17,144 nt of DNA, from contig JAEWFK010000160.1 of NCBI GenBank assembly GCA_023388835.1, positions 1-17,144 of the forward strand, read 5' to 3'. Shown here piece by piece: positions 6,526 to 13,855 of the stretch; positions within the stretch are counted from its first letter, which is position 1; every line of letters begins with the position of its first letter. The DNA is from Pseudomonadota bacterium. Lineage in GTDB: Bacteria > Pseudomonadota > Gammaproteobacteria > Burkholderiales > Burkholderiaceae_B. The translations under genes were made by a program, and so were the position numbers. The notes under the pieces were generated by a model that saw only the letters and a list, made by a program, of their open reading frames with translations, made no database searches and was not told the DNA's origin.

Positions 6526-9117
6526 TTACTGCAGGGTGCGTTCGAAGACGAACTTGTCATCCTGCCAATCGACAGGCACGACGTCCTTTTCGCCGAAGGT
6601 CCCGTCCAGCACCAATCGGGCGATCGGATTCTCGATGTGCTGCTGGATCGCCCGCTTGAGCGGTCTGGCGCCAAATACCGGGTCGAAACCACTGCGGGCA
6701 AGCTGAGCCACGGCGGCGTCGGTCACCTCCAGCCGCATCTCGCGCTGCGCCAAGCGCGCGCCCAGGCGCTGCAGCTGAATGCGTGCAATGGACTCGATGT
6801 GCTTGGCGTCCAGGGAATGGAAGACCACGACCTCGTCGATACGATTAAGAAACTCGGGCCGGAAGCTTTGCTTGAGCTCCGTCCAGATGACTTCCTTTAC
6901 GACGTCGTAGGGCTGCCCGGCCATGCTCTGGATATGCTGTGAGCCGAGATTCGACGTCATGATGATCACCGTATTACGAAAATCAACCGTGCGTCCCTGG
7001 CCATCCGTCAGCCGTCCGTCGTCCAGGACCTGAAGAAGGACGTTGAAGACGTCGGGATGCGCCTTTTCGACCTCGTCGAGCAGCACCACGCTGTAAGGCT
7101 TGCGCCGCACGGCTTCGGTCAGATAACCGCCCTCTTCATAGCCGACATATCCGGGAGGCGCCCCGATCAGCCGCGCCACTGAGTGCTTCTCCATGAACTC
7201 GCTCATGTCGATGCGAATCATATGGTCCTCGGAATCGAACAGGAAGCTGGCCAGCGCCTTGGTGAGCTCGGTCTTCCCCACCCCGGTCGGACCCAGAAAG
7301 AGGAAGGACCCGTAGGGCCGGGATGGATCGGAAAGGCCGGCGCGCGAACGACGGATGGCATCCGCCACCAGGCTGACCGCTTCGTCCTGACCCACCACGC
7401 GCTTGTGAAGATAGCTCTCCATATTGAGCAGCTTCTCGCGTTCGCCCTGCATCATCTTGGAGACCGGAATGCCCGTTGCGCGCGACACCACTTCGGCGAT
7501 CTCTTCAGCGCCCACTTCGGTGCGCAGCAGCTTGTGCTGGCTTGCGCTGTTTTCCTGCTTGCCGGCCTCGGCCGCGGCAAGCCTGGCTTCGAGCTCGGGA
7601 AGCCGGCCGTACTGGAGTTCGGCCAGTTTGTCGAACTGGCCCTTGCGCTGCAATTCCGCCATTTCGGCGCGGACCCGTTCGATTTCTTCCTTGATGGACT
7701 GCGAACCCTGAACGGCGGCCTTCTCCGCTTTCCAGATTTCCTCGTAGTCGTTGTACTCGCGCTGGAGCTTGACGAGCTCGTCTTCGATCGCCTGCAGCCG
7801 CCGCTGCGAGGCTTCGTCACTGTCTTTCTTGACTGCCTCGCGCTCGATCTTGAGCTGGATGATACGGCGATCGAGCTTGTCCATGACTTCAGGCTTGGAG
7901 TCGATCTCCATACGAATGCGCGCCGCCGCCTCGTCGATCAGGTCGATGGCCTTGTCCGGGAGGAAGCGGTCAGTAATATAGCGGTGCGAGAGCTCGGCGG
8001 CCGCGACGATGGCCGGGTCGGTAATGGCCACGCCATGGTGCAACTCGTAACGTTCTTGCAGACCCCGCAGGATGGCGATGGTGGACTCGACATCGGGCTC
8101 GCTCACCAGCACTTTCTGGAAGCGGCGCTCCAACGCGGCATCCTTTTCAATGTACTTGCGGTATTCGTCGAGGGTGGTCGCGCCGATGCAGTGCAATTCG
8201 CCACGAGAGAGCGCAGGCTTGAGCATATTTCCGGCGTCCATCGCGCCTTCTGCCTTGCCGGCGCCCACCATGGTGTGCAGCTCGTCGATGAACACGATGG
8301 TCATGCCATCGTCCTGGGACAGCTCCTTGAGCACCGCTTTCAAGCGCTCTTCGAATTCGCCCCGGTATTTCGCGCCGGCCAGCAAGGCCGCCATGTCCAG
8401 GGACAAGACGCGCTTGCCCTTCAGGGTTTCAGGGACTTCATTGTTGACGATGCGCTGGGCCAGTCCTTCGACGATGGCGGTCTTGCCCACGCCGGGTTCG
8501 CCAATCAGTACCGGATTGTTCTTGGTGCGTCGCTGCAGAATCTGTATGGCGCGGCGAATCTCGTCGTCTCGGCCGATGACCGGGTCAAGCTTGCCCTGGC
8601 GGGCGCGTTCCGTGACGTCGGTCGTGTATTTTTCCAGTGCCTGGCGGTTCTGTTCACCAGAAGGATCCGTCATCGCCGCCCCCCCACGGACGGCCTCGAT
8701 GGCCGCTTCAAGCGACTTGCGCTGAAGGCCGGCTTCACGCAGGATGCGAGCGGCTTCGCCCTTGTCATCGGCCAAGGCCAACAGGAACAGCTCGCTGGCG
8801 ATGTAATCATCGCCCCGCTGCATGGCTTCCTTTTCGGTACGTGCCAGCAGCGCCTGCAGCTCGCGGCCGACCTGGATGTTGCCTTCCGCGCCCTGTACCT
8901 GGGGGTAGCCGGCAATAAGCTGGTTCAATGCGGGAAGAACGCGGTTGACCGCGACGCCGGAACGCGCCAACAGGCTCGCGCTGCCGCTGTCGGCATCCGA
9001 TAGCAGCGCCGCCAGCAGGTGGGCGGGCTCGATATAAGGATTGTCATGCCGCAATGCCAGGCTTTGCGCATCGGCGACAGCCTGCTGGAATCGAGTGGTA
9101 AGTTTGTCGAATCTCAT
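6526..9117 (-). CDS. clpB: ATP-dependent chaperone/disaggregase ClpB
   Basis: ClpB is the hexameric AAA+ ring that pulls proteins out of aggregates together with DnaK. The 863-residue product has the double Clp_N domain (about 1-145), NBD1 with Walker A GEPGVGKT (near 205) and Walker B VFIDELHT, the coiled-coil middle domain (about 405-525, including EEIWKAEKAAVQGSQ), NBD2 with Walker A GPTGVGKT (near 605), and the C-terminal D2 small domain. Length is standard. I chose the ATG at 9117 (MRFDKLTTRFQQAV, the usual ClpB start); a GTG four codons upstream is less likely. AAGGGG precedes the start. A heat-shock-type promoter lies about 45-70 bp upstream. Confidence 0.97.
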   Translation of the reverse strand: MRFDKLTTRFQQAVADAQSLALRHDNPYIEPAHLLAALLSDADSGSASLLARSGVAVNRVLPALNQLIAGYPQVQGAEGNIQVGRELQALLARTEKEAMQRGDDYIASELFLLALADDKGEAARILREAGLQRKSLEAAIEAVRGGAAMTDPSGEQNRQALEKYTTDVTERARQGKLDPVIGRDDEIRRAIQILQRRTKNNPVLIGEPGVGKTAIVEGLAQRIVNNEVPETLKGKRVLSLDMAALLAGAKYRGEFEERLKAVLKELSQDDGMTIVFIDELHTMVGAGKAEGAMDAGNMLKPALSRGELHCIGATTLDEYRKYIEKDAALERRFQKVLVSEPDVESTIAILRGLQERYELHHGVAITDPAIVAAAELSHRYITDRFLPDKAIDLIDEAAARIRMEIDSKPEVMDKLDRRIIQLKIEREAVKKDSDEASQRRLQAIEDELVKLQREYNDYEEIWKAEKAAVQGSQSIKEEIERVRAEMAELQRKGQFDKLAELQYGRLPELEARLAAAEAGKQENSASQHKLLRTEVGAEEIAEVVSRATGIPVSKMMQGEREKLLNMESYLHKRVVGQDEAVSLVADAIRRSRAGLSDPSRPYGSFLFLGPTGVGKTELTKALASFLFDSEDHMIRIDMSEFMEKHSVARLIGAPPGYVGYEEGGYLTEAVRRKPYSVVLLDEVEKAHPDVFNVLLQVLDDGRLTDGQGRTVDFRNTVIIMTSNLGSQHIQSMAGQPYDVVKEVIWTELKQSFRPEFLNRIDEVVVFHSLDAKHIESIARIQLQRLGARLAQREMRLEVTDAAVAQLARSGFDPVFGARPLKRAIQQHIENPIARLVLDGTFGEKDVVPVDWQDDKFVFERTLQ

Positions 9118-9161
9118 GGCTCGTATCACCCCTTGGGGTCAGATATTCGGGAATGTATTGA

Positions 9162-9189
9162 ATGTGCGGCCTGCCGCGCACTTTTCAAG
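9162..9189 (-). promoter_or_regulatory. Candidate sigma-32 heat-shock promoter for clpB
   Basis: Read on the - strand, a perfect CTTGAAA (9189-9183) is followed after 13 bases by CCGCACAT (9169-9162), matching 5 of 7 defined positions of the sigma-32 -10 element CCCCATnT. The predicted start near 9155 leaves a leader of about 38 bases to the clpB ATG. clpB is a sigma-32 gene in other proteobacteria. The element partly overlaps a near-perfect inverted repeat, GCGGC-CT-GCCGC (9166-9177). Confidence 0.6.
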
Positions 9190-9193
9190 ATTG

Positions 9194-9210
9194 CAGACGG
9201 CCGCCGTCTG
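9194..9210. promoter_or_regulatory. 17-bp perfect palindrome in the clpB-mazE intergenic region
   Basis: CAGACGGC and its complement GCCGTCTG flank a single central base. It lies just upstream of the candidate clpB -35 and about 120 bp before the mazE start, so it could be an operator for either divergent unit. It is not a CIRCE element. Confidence 0.4.
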
Positions 9211-9330
9211 AATGTCGGTCTTTCCGGTCCTGCGGCCCGCGCCCGTCTGCAGCCCCGCATATCGGACAGTGTTGACACCAAGTCGAAACTTGTTAAGCTG
9301 CATAAAGCCGTCTTTCACCAAGGAGCGAGC

Positions 9331-9555
9331 ATGCGCGGAGTCATCAGGAAATGGGGTAACAGCGCGGCGATCCGTCTGCCGTCTTCCATGCTGAAAACCT
9401 TGCGAGTGGGCGTTGACGACCTCATGGAAATGAGCGTGGAGCGCGGCACGTTGGTACTGCGCCCTGTGCGTGCTCAGGAATACACGCTGACACAGCTCGT
9501 GGGCGGAATCAAGCCGGCCAACACCCATCAAGAAGTCGATTTCGGGTCCATGTAG
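9331..9555 (+). CDS. mazE: Antitoxin MazE (AbrB/SpoVT fold)
   Basis: MazE binds and neutralises MazF and represses the mazEF promoter. The 74-residue product aligns along its length with E. coli MazE: VIRKWGNSAAIRLPSSML (VKRWGNSPAVRIPATLM in E. coli) is the DNA-binding swapped-hairpin fold, and LVLRPVRAQEYTLTQLVGGIKPANTHQEVDFG is the toxin-binding tail. That tail ends about 8 residues sooner than in E. coli. The start has AGGAG at 9321-9325. A consensus -35 hexamer TTGACA at 9272-9277 sits within GTGTTGACAC, but no good -10 follows. mazF begins 24 bp downstream. Confidence 0.92.
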   Translation: MRGVIRKWGNSAAIRLPSSMLKTLRVGVDDLMEMSVERGTLVLRPVRAQEYTLTQLVGGIKPANTHQEVDFGSM

Positions 9556-9579
9556 TACTGAGCAAGGTCCAGATCATCC

Positions 9580-9918
9580 ATGAGCAAACGCTATACCCCG
9601 GAAGCCGGCGACATCATCCACGTGCATTTCGAAGTGCCCCGCCGCCACAGCGGCCCCGGCTTCAAACCCGCGCTGGTCGTCAGCCCTGCACTCTATAACA
9701 AGAAGTCCGGCCTCATGGTGTGCTGCGCCGTCACCTCCGAGGCCAAGGGCTATCCGTTTGAAGTGCCCTTGTCTGCCGCTGCGGGCGCAGCCGTTCTCGC
9801 CGACCAAGTAAAAAGCCTCGGCTGGCCGGAAATCAAGATCAGCCACCAAGGTCGCGCGACGCCCGAAGAGCTCGCCGCGGTGCGCGCCAAGCTGATGGCG
9901 CTCATTGTGCCCGGTTAA
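9580..9918 (+). CDS. mazF: Toxin MazF, mRNA endoribonuclease (PemK/MazF family)
   Basis: MazF cleaves single-stranded RNA at short specific sequences and stalls growth when MazE is lost. The 112-residue product aligns with E. coli MazF with essentially the same numbering: Y5-x-P-x-x-G-D, P30-A-L-V-V-S-P, KGYPFEVPL at 56-64 and LADQVKSLGW. T52, one of the catalytic residues, is present, but the HRP motif at 28-30 reads F-K-P, so the catalytic Arg29 of E. coli is Lys here. Gap to mazE is 24 bp, typical of a co-transcribed pair. AAGG precedes the start weakly. Whether the toxin is fully active cannot be told from sequence. Confidence 0.92.
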   Translation: MSKRYTPEAGDIIHVHFEVPRRHSGPGFKPALVVSPALYNKKSGLMVCCAVTSEAKGYPFEVPLSAAAGAAVLADQVKSLGWPEIKISHQGRATPEELAAVRAKLMALIVPG

Positions 9919-9928
9919 CGGAGCACAA

Positions 9929-9958
9929 ATGAGCCGCTACAGGCAGACTGACGCATGA
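9929..9958 (+). other. Nine-codon mini-ORF, decayed duplicate of the lysR start
   Basis: A tiny frame, MSRYRQTDA, begins at 9929 after a good GGAG (9920-9923) and stops with TGA overlapping the lysR ATG (ATGA at 9955-9958). Its first 23 bases match the first 23 of lysR (9955-9977) at 18 positions, codon for codon, so it looks like a 26-bp tandem duplication of the gene start. It may couple lysR translation to this better ribosome site. Confidence 0.5.
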
Positions 9959-10866
9959 GCCGTTTCAAGCAGATCGAAAGCTTCGTGGCCGTCGCTACAC
10001 TGGGCAGTTTGTCGGCGGCGGCCCGCCAGGAAGGCATCGCTCCTGCGATGATGGGCCGGCGCATCAATGCGCTGGAAGCCCGCCTGGGCATCAAATTGCT
10101 CGTGCGGTCGACCCGCCGCATGTCCCTCACTTCGGAAGGCAGCGCGTTCCTGGAGGAAGCGCAACGCATTCTGCGTGAACTCAATGACGTTGAATCTCGA
10201 ATCTCGCAAGGCAGCGTCAGCCCTTCAGGGCATCTGCGCGTCAGCGCCCCGGCCGGGTTCGGGCGCCGCCATGTGGCTCCGCTGCTGCCGGAATTCATCG
10301 AGGCCTATCCCGATGTCAGCGTGAGCCTCGATCTGAGCGACCGCCTGGTTGACTTGATCGAAGAAGGATACGACTGCGCCATCCGCATCGGTGAGCTCGA
10401 AGATTCGCGGATCATCGGTGTGCGTCTGGCCGATAACAAGCGCGTGATCGTCGCCGCACCCGCTTATCTGCAGCGTCAAGGGAGGCCCAACACACCCGAG
10501 GATCTGCTGGAACACAACTGCCTATCCTTCGGCTTGCAAGGCAATCAGGCCAAGGGATGGCTTTTAAGGCAGAACGGCCAGATACGCGCCATACGCGTCA
10601 AAGGCAGCCTCGCCTGTAGCGACGGCTCCGTGCTGCACCAGTGGACACTCGCGGGAATCGGTCTGGCCTGGCGCTCGCTCTGGGAAGTTCAAGAAGATAT
10701 TGCCGAGGGCAGATTGTTGACGGTACTGGATGAGTTCGCCGCACCCCCGAATGGTATATTTGCGCTCATGCCTGAGCGCAAGCACCTTCCTCAAAGGTTG
10801 CGCCTGTTTCTGGATCTCTTGAAGAACCGCTATTCCGCGCCCTCCTACTGGGAAACAGGCGGCTGA
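9955..10866 (+). CDS. LysR-family transcriptional regulator
   Basis: The 303-residue protein has the standard LysR layout: a winged helix-turn-helix at 1-60 (FVAVATLGSLSAAARQEGIAP, then RRINALEARLGIKLLVRSTRRMSLT), a linker helix, and an effector-binding domain of two subdomains from about 90 (GHLRVSAPAGFGRRHVAPLL) to the end. The sequence resembles the CrgA/DmlR/AaeR-type subgroup. No target can be named: LysR proteins usually control a divergent neighbour, but here mazEF runs in the same direction upstream. The start is preceded by a mini-ORF that overlaps it. A frame shared with no strong ribosome site of its own suggests coupling. The 123-bp gap after it holds the fnr control region. Confidence 0.9.
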   Translation: MSRFKQIESFVAVATLGSLSAAARQEGIAPAMMGRRINALEARLGIKLLVRSTRRMSLTSEGSAFLEEAQRILRELNDVESRISQGSVSPSGHLRVSAPAGFGRRHVAPLLPEFIEAYPDVSVSLDLSDRLVDLIEEGYDCAIRIGELEDSRIIGVRLADNKRVIVAAPAYLQRQGRPNTPEDLLEHNCLSFGLQGNQAKGWLLRQNGQIRAIRVKGSLACSDGSVLHQWTLAGIGLAWRSLWEVQEDIAEGRLLTVLDEFAAPPNGIFALMPERKHLPQRLRLFLDLLKNRYSAPSYWETGG

Positions 10867-10956
10867 GGCTCCGCACCTTGTGCAGGAAAGAACCGCCGCC
10901 GCGGCCAACTGCCTCTCATTACCATTCGCTACCACGAATTCGGTAGATATACAATC

Positions 10957-10985
10957 GGGACAGACACTCGGCAATGCTTTATACT
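10957..10985 (+). promoter_or_regulatory. Candidate sigma-70 promoter of the fnr-type gene
   Basis: GGGACA (10957-10962) and TATACT (10980-10985) are separated by 17 bases, with 4 of 6 and 5 of 6 matches to the consensus. The predicted start, about 10992, falls in the middle of the FNR box at 10985-10998. Confidence 0.4.
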
Positions 10986-10998
10986 TGATATGTATCAA
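10985..10998. promoter_or_regulatory. Perfect FNR box (TTGAT-N4-ATCAA)
   Basis: TTGATATGTATCAA matches the FNR/ANR consensus in every defined base. It lies upstream of the fnr-type gene and immediately after the candidate -10, so bound protein would block initiation: negative autoregulation, as known for E. coli fnr. It also covers an in-frame ATG at 10990, which argues against that start. Confidence 0.8.
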
Positions 10999-11046
10999 AC
11001 CGCAAAAGATGCCATTGCGGTCTTGCCTGCAAGCACTTCCCGGCGT

Positions 11047-11775
11047 ATGCAAAAACGAATCAGTGTTACTCCCGAATCCACGCGTTGCTCCAGCTGTATG
11101 CTGAGTGAAATCTGCCTGCCCCTGGGCATGGCGCGCACTGACGTGTCAAAGTTGGATGAGCTCATCAAAGAACGCATCCGTCTGCCTAAGGGCACCGCCC
11201 TTTTCCATTTGGGCGACAAGACGGAAGCGGTGTACGGCATTCGTTCCGGCTCGATCAAGACCCAGCTCGAAGAAGCATCCGGGCAGGTGCAGATCACCGG
11301 CTTTCTGCTGCCGGGAGAGATTCTCGGCATGGACGGCCTAGTAAACAACACGCATGTTTCGCACGCCATCGCACTGGAAGACAGCGAGGTCTGCGTGATT
11401 CGGCTCGACGACATGGACAGAATGTCGCTGCACATTCCGGTATTGCAGCAACAGTTCCGCCGACTCATGAGCAAGGAAATCAATCGCTCCCATAAGCTCG
11501 TCATGTCCCTGGGCGCCTTGCGTTCCGAACAGCGCTTGGCTGCCTTTCTGCTGAATCTGTCGCACCGCCTGTCGTCGCTGGGCTATTCGCCCAATGAGTT
11601 CGTGCTCCGAATGAGCCGCGAAGAAATCGGCAACTATCTGGGGCTCACCCTGGAGACCGTCAGCAGACTGTTTTCACGCTTTGCCCGCGAAGGGTTGCTG
11701 CATATTCACCAGCGCGAAGTGCATATCATCGACATGCAGGCGCTGCGGACCCTGTCTGGAACCGACTGCGGCTAG
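11047..11775 (+). CDS. fnr: FNR-type oxygen-sensing regulator (CRP/FNR family)
   Basis: FNR-type proteins carry an oxygen-labile [4Fe-4S] cluster and, when it is intact, bind FNR boxes to switch on low-oxygen genes. The 242-residue product has all four ligands with E. coli spacing: C14-x2-C17-x5-C23 and a fourth Cys 93 residues on (C116). A cyclic-nucleotide-type beta-roll follows, then a helix-turn-helix whose recognition helix LTLETVSRLFSRF has the E-x-x-S-R that reads TTGAT. I prefer the ATG at 11047; an in-frame ATG at 10990 would add 19 residues but lies inside the FNR box and has no ribosome site. Neither start has a strong one. It abuts the cbb3 oxidase genes, its likely target. Relatives are called Btr or Anr. 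Confidence 0.93.
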   Translation: MQKRISVTPESTRCSSCMLSEICLPLGMARTDVSKLDELIKERIRLPKGTALFHLGDKTEAVYGIRSGSIKTQLEEASGQVQITGFLLPGEILGMDGLVNNTHVSHAIALEDSEVCVIRLDDMDRMSLHIPVLQQQFRRLMSKEINRSHKLVMSLGALRSEQRLAAFLLNLSHRLSSLGYSPNEFVLRMSREEIGNYLGLTLETVSRLFSRFAREGLLHIHQREVHIIDMQALRTLSGTDCG

Positions 11776-12023
11776 TTGATCGGTTCCCCGAACTCGTCGT
11801 ATTCAGGGCTGCGCGGGGCGATGTTCAGCGTGAGCGTGCTCGATAGCGCGGCCATCACCCAGAAGAAAAAGAACCCGACGGTGTAGGCTTGCATGCGGGT
11901 GGCCTGAATATGGCCGAAGATCACGATGTCGAGTGGGTCGATCAGCGCGAACACGAAGAAGGTCATCATCGCGGCGGCCAGGAAGGAAGGCCACATAATC
12001 CACATTAATGAACGCCACTTCAT
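11772..12023 (-). CDS. Small two-helix membrane protein of the cco cluster, function unknown
   Basis: The 83-residue product has two hydrophobic helices (about 7-28, WIMWPSFLAAAMMTFFVFAL; and about 47-68, YTVGFFFFWVMAALSSTLTL) and a short acidic C-terminus. I do not recognise a named family, though I recall similar short proteins at this place in betaproteobacterial cbb3 clusters. AGGAGA precedes the ATG at a spacing of 8, and it begins 24 bp after the fixH stop, so it should be in the same transcript. It is not CcoS, which is shorter with a single helix. Its stop codon shares CTAG with the fnr stop on the other strand. Confidence 0.72.
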   Translation of the reverse strand: MKWRSLMWIMWPSFLAAAMMTFFVFALIDPLDIVIFGHIQATRMQAYTVGFFFFWVMAALSSTLTLNIAPRSPEYDEFGEPIN

Positions 12024-12047
12024 AGCACGGTCTCCTGCCGTATTGGA

Positions 12048-12248
12048 TCAGGGCTGCGCTTCGGCCTGGGGCTTTGAAACCACCAGACCACGCTTGACGC
12101 CCCCATCGCGGATTTCCTGATCGCCAAAGTTGCTGACGGCGAGATAGATCGTGATGCCGCAACCGATGATGGCCAGTGCCGGCCCGGCCATGAGGATCCA
12201 TGGCCACGGTTCGCGATACCAAGGTTTCGCTACGTCTGTGCTTTTCAT
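12048..12248 (-). CDS. ccoH: Minimal FixH/CcoH-type cbb3 oxidase assembly protein
   Basis: CcoH/FixH is a membrane protein needed to assemble or stabilise cbb3 oxidase. The 66-residue product keeps the family's opening, KPWYREPWPWILMAGPA, one transmembrane helix (about 16-37) and a trailing AVSN motif, then GGVKRGLVVSK in place of the usual DYYKKGL. It ends there, lacking the roughly 100-residue periplasmic domain of rhizobial FixH. The coding sequence is not visibly frameshifted, so this looks like a naturally short form. It lies 72 bp after ccoG in the same direction. Confidence 0.75.
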   Translation of the reverse strand: MKSTDVAKPWYREPWPWILMAGPALAIIGCGITIYLAVSNFGDQEIRDGGVKRGLVVSKPQAEAQP

Positions 12249-12320
12249 GTTACACGCCTATTTGAAGATTGAACACCACGATATCGGAATGTTTCCTGCA
12301 CGATCAATTGGACAGGCCGG

Positions 12321-13823
12321 TCAATTGGGCACGTAGAAGCTTGAGCGTTCCACCACAGTGACATCGCGCCCTTCATCCGACTTCGCCTCTGCATGGAATT
12401 CAATGTCGTGCAGCCCGGGTTCGGCCTGCCCCACCGGTGCCCGCACCACGATCGGCACCAGACGATTGGATGCTGGGTCGATCTGCACGGTCGAGGTTGA
12501 GCCGTCGGCAGTGGTGACCGCAATTTCCGGCACCCCGGTGGCGGAAAGGTTCAGAGTCAAGGCTTCTTCTGATGTATTGATGATCTGCAGACGGTAGACG
12601 TTTTCGATCATGCCACCGGGCACTTCGCGCCCCAGCGCGCCCCGATCCCGGATCACGTCCACCCTCAGGGTCGTACGCGTGGCTAGCGACACCATGAACG
12701 CCACAAAGATGGCCGCAAGAATGGCCATGTAGACCAAGGTGCGTGGCCGCATCACGCGCTTGCGCACCTGCTGCTGGGACAGCCCTTCCTTGATCGCGTT
12801 GCCCGAGGTGTAGCGGATCAGGCCGCGCGGATAGTCCATCTTGTCCATGACGGTATCGCATGCGTCGACACAGGCGCCGCAGCCAATGCACATGTACTGC
12901 ATGCCCTCGCGAATATCGATACCCGTGGGACAGACCTGTACGCACAGACTGCAATCCACACAGTCGCCCATGCCGGCTTCCTTGTGGTCGATACGCCGCG
13001 AGCGGCCGCCACGCGGCTCGCCGCGGACGTAGTCGTAGGTCACCACAAAGGTGTCCTGATCGACCATCACGCTCTGGAAGCGGGCATACGGGCACATGTA
13101 CTTGCACACTTGTTCGCGCATGAAACCTGCGTTGCCCCAGGTGGCAAAGCCGTAGAACAGCATCCAGAACCACTGCCAGGATCCCAAGGTGCCCGCGACA
13201 ATGCCACCGAGCAGCTCCCGAATCGGAGCAAAATAACCAATGAAGGTCATCCCGGTCCATAGCGCGATCGCAATCCACAGAATGTGCTTGGTCGCTTTAA
13301 GGCGGATCTTGCGCCAGCCCCAGGGCGATTCGTCGAGCCGGATGCGGGCGAGACGATCGCCTTCGATCTTGCGCTCGACCCACATGAAGATTTCGGTATA
13401 GACGGTCTGGGGACAGGCGTAGCCGCAGAACAACCGCCCGGCCAGCGCCGTAAAGAGAAACAGTGCAAAAGCCGAGAGCACCAGCAGGACAGTCAGATAG
13501 ATGATGTCCTGCGGCCACAGCACCATGCCGAAGATATAAAACTTGCGGGCGCCCAGATCGAACAGGACAGCCTGCCGGTCATTCCACTGCAGCCAGGGCA
13601 GACCGTAGAAAATCAGCTGGGTGAACACGACCAGCGCAACGCGCCAGCGCGCGAAGTAACCCGTGACCGAGCGCGGATAAATCTTGCTGCGAACATCGGC
13701 CAGGGCCTTCTCAACGATGGGAGAGGAACCACCGCCCGGTCTCGCGATCGGCTGGGGACGCCATTGTGGCGCCGCGGCGTCTCCTTCGTCACGTGGTCTT
13801 ACGGTGGGTTCCTGAGTCGTCAT
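12321..13823 (-). CDS. ccoG: Cytochrome oxidase maturation protein CcoG (RdxA/FixG)
   Basis: CcoG is a membrane iron-sulfur protein that reduces copper(II) for insertion of CuB into cbb3 oxidase. The 500-residue product has a Pro-rich cytosolic start, several membrane helices, the Cys motifs FCGYACPQT and CKYMCPYAR in the helical part, two ferredoxin-type clusters (CVDCSLCVQVCPTG and CIGCGACVDACDT), a last helix near 375-395 and a C-terminal Ig-like FixG domain. It starts 32 bp after the ccoP stop. Only a weak AGG lies before the ATG. The last bases and the start of the following gap hold two direct copies of TCAATTGG (12304-12311 and 12321-12328). Confidence 0.95.
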   Translation of the reverse strand: MTTQEPTVRPRDEGDAAAPQWRPQPIARPGGGSSPIVEKALADVRSKIYPRSVTGYFARWRVALVVFTQLIFYGLPWLQWNDRQAVLFDLGARKFYIFGMVLWPQDIIYLTVLLVLSAFALFLFTALAGRLFCGYACPQTVYTEIFMWVERKIEGDRLARIRLDESPWGWRKIRLKATKHILWIAIALWTGMTFIGYFAPIRELLGGIVAGTLGSWQWFWMLFYGFATWGNAGFMREQVCKYMCPYARFQSVMVDQDTFVVTYDYVRGEPRGGRSRRIDHKEAGMGDCVDCSLCVQVCPTGIDIREGMQYMCIGCGACVDACDTVMDKMDYPRGLIRYTSGNAIKEGLSQQQVRKRVMRPRTLVYMAILAAIFVAFMVSLATRTTLRVDVIRDRGALGREVPGGMIENVYRLQIINTSEEALTLNLSATGVPEIAVTTADGSTSTVQIDPASNRLVPIVVRAPVGQAEPGLHDIEFHAEAKSDEGRDVTVVERSSFYVPN

Positions 13824-13855
13824 CGTTGATTGCTACCTATTCAAAGAAATGTGCC

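Noticed and set aside
7183..9003. A 606-codon open frame on the + strand opposite clpB
   Set aside because: It is a by-product of high GC and codon bias; the opposite strand encodes a full-length, unmistakable ClpB and the frame shows no domain.
9272..9306. sigma-70 promoter for mazEF starting with TTGACA at 9272
   Set aside because: The -35 hexamer is perfect, but the only -10 candidates (GTTAAG at spacing 14, CATAAA at spacing 23) are poor, so it is mentioned with mazE but not called.
9019..9330. N-terminal extension of mazE in the same frame
   Set aside because: The frame stays open upstream, but similarity to MazE begins at the ATG at 9331, which has its own ribosome site; the extension runs into clpB antisense.
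13824..13855. FNR box in the ccoP-ccoG gap
   Set aside because: TTGAT- and TTCAA-like half-sites are present but their spacing does not fit TTGAT-N4-ATCAA.
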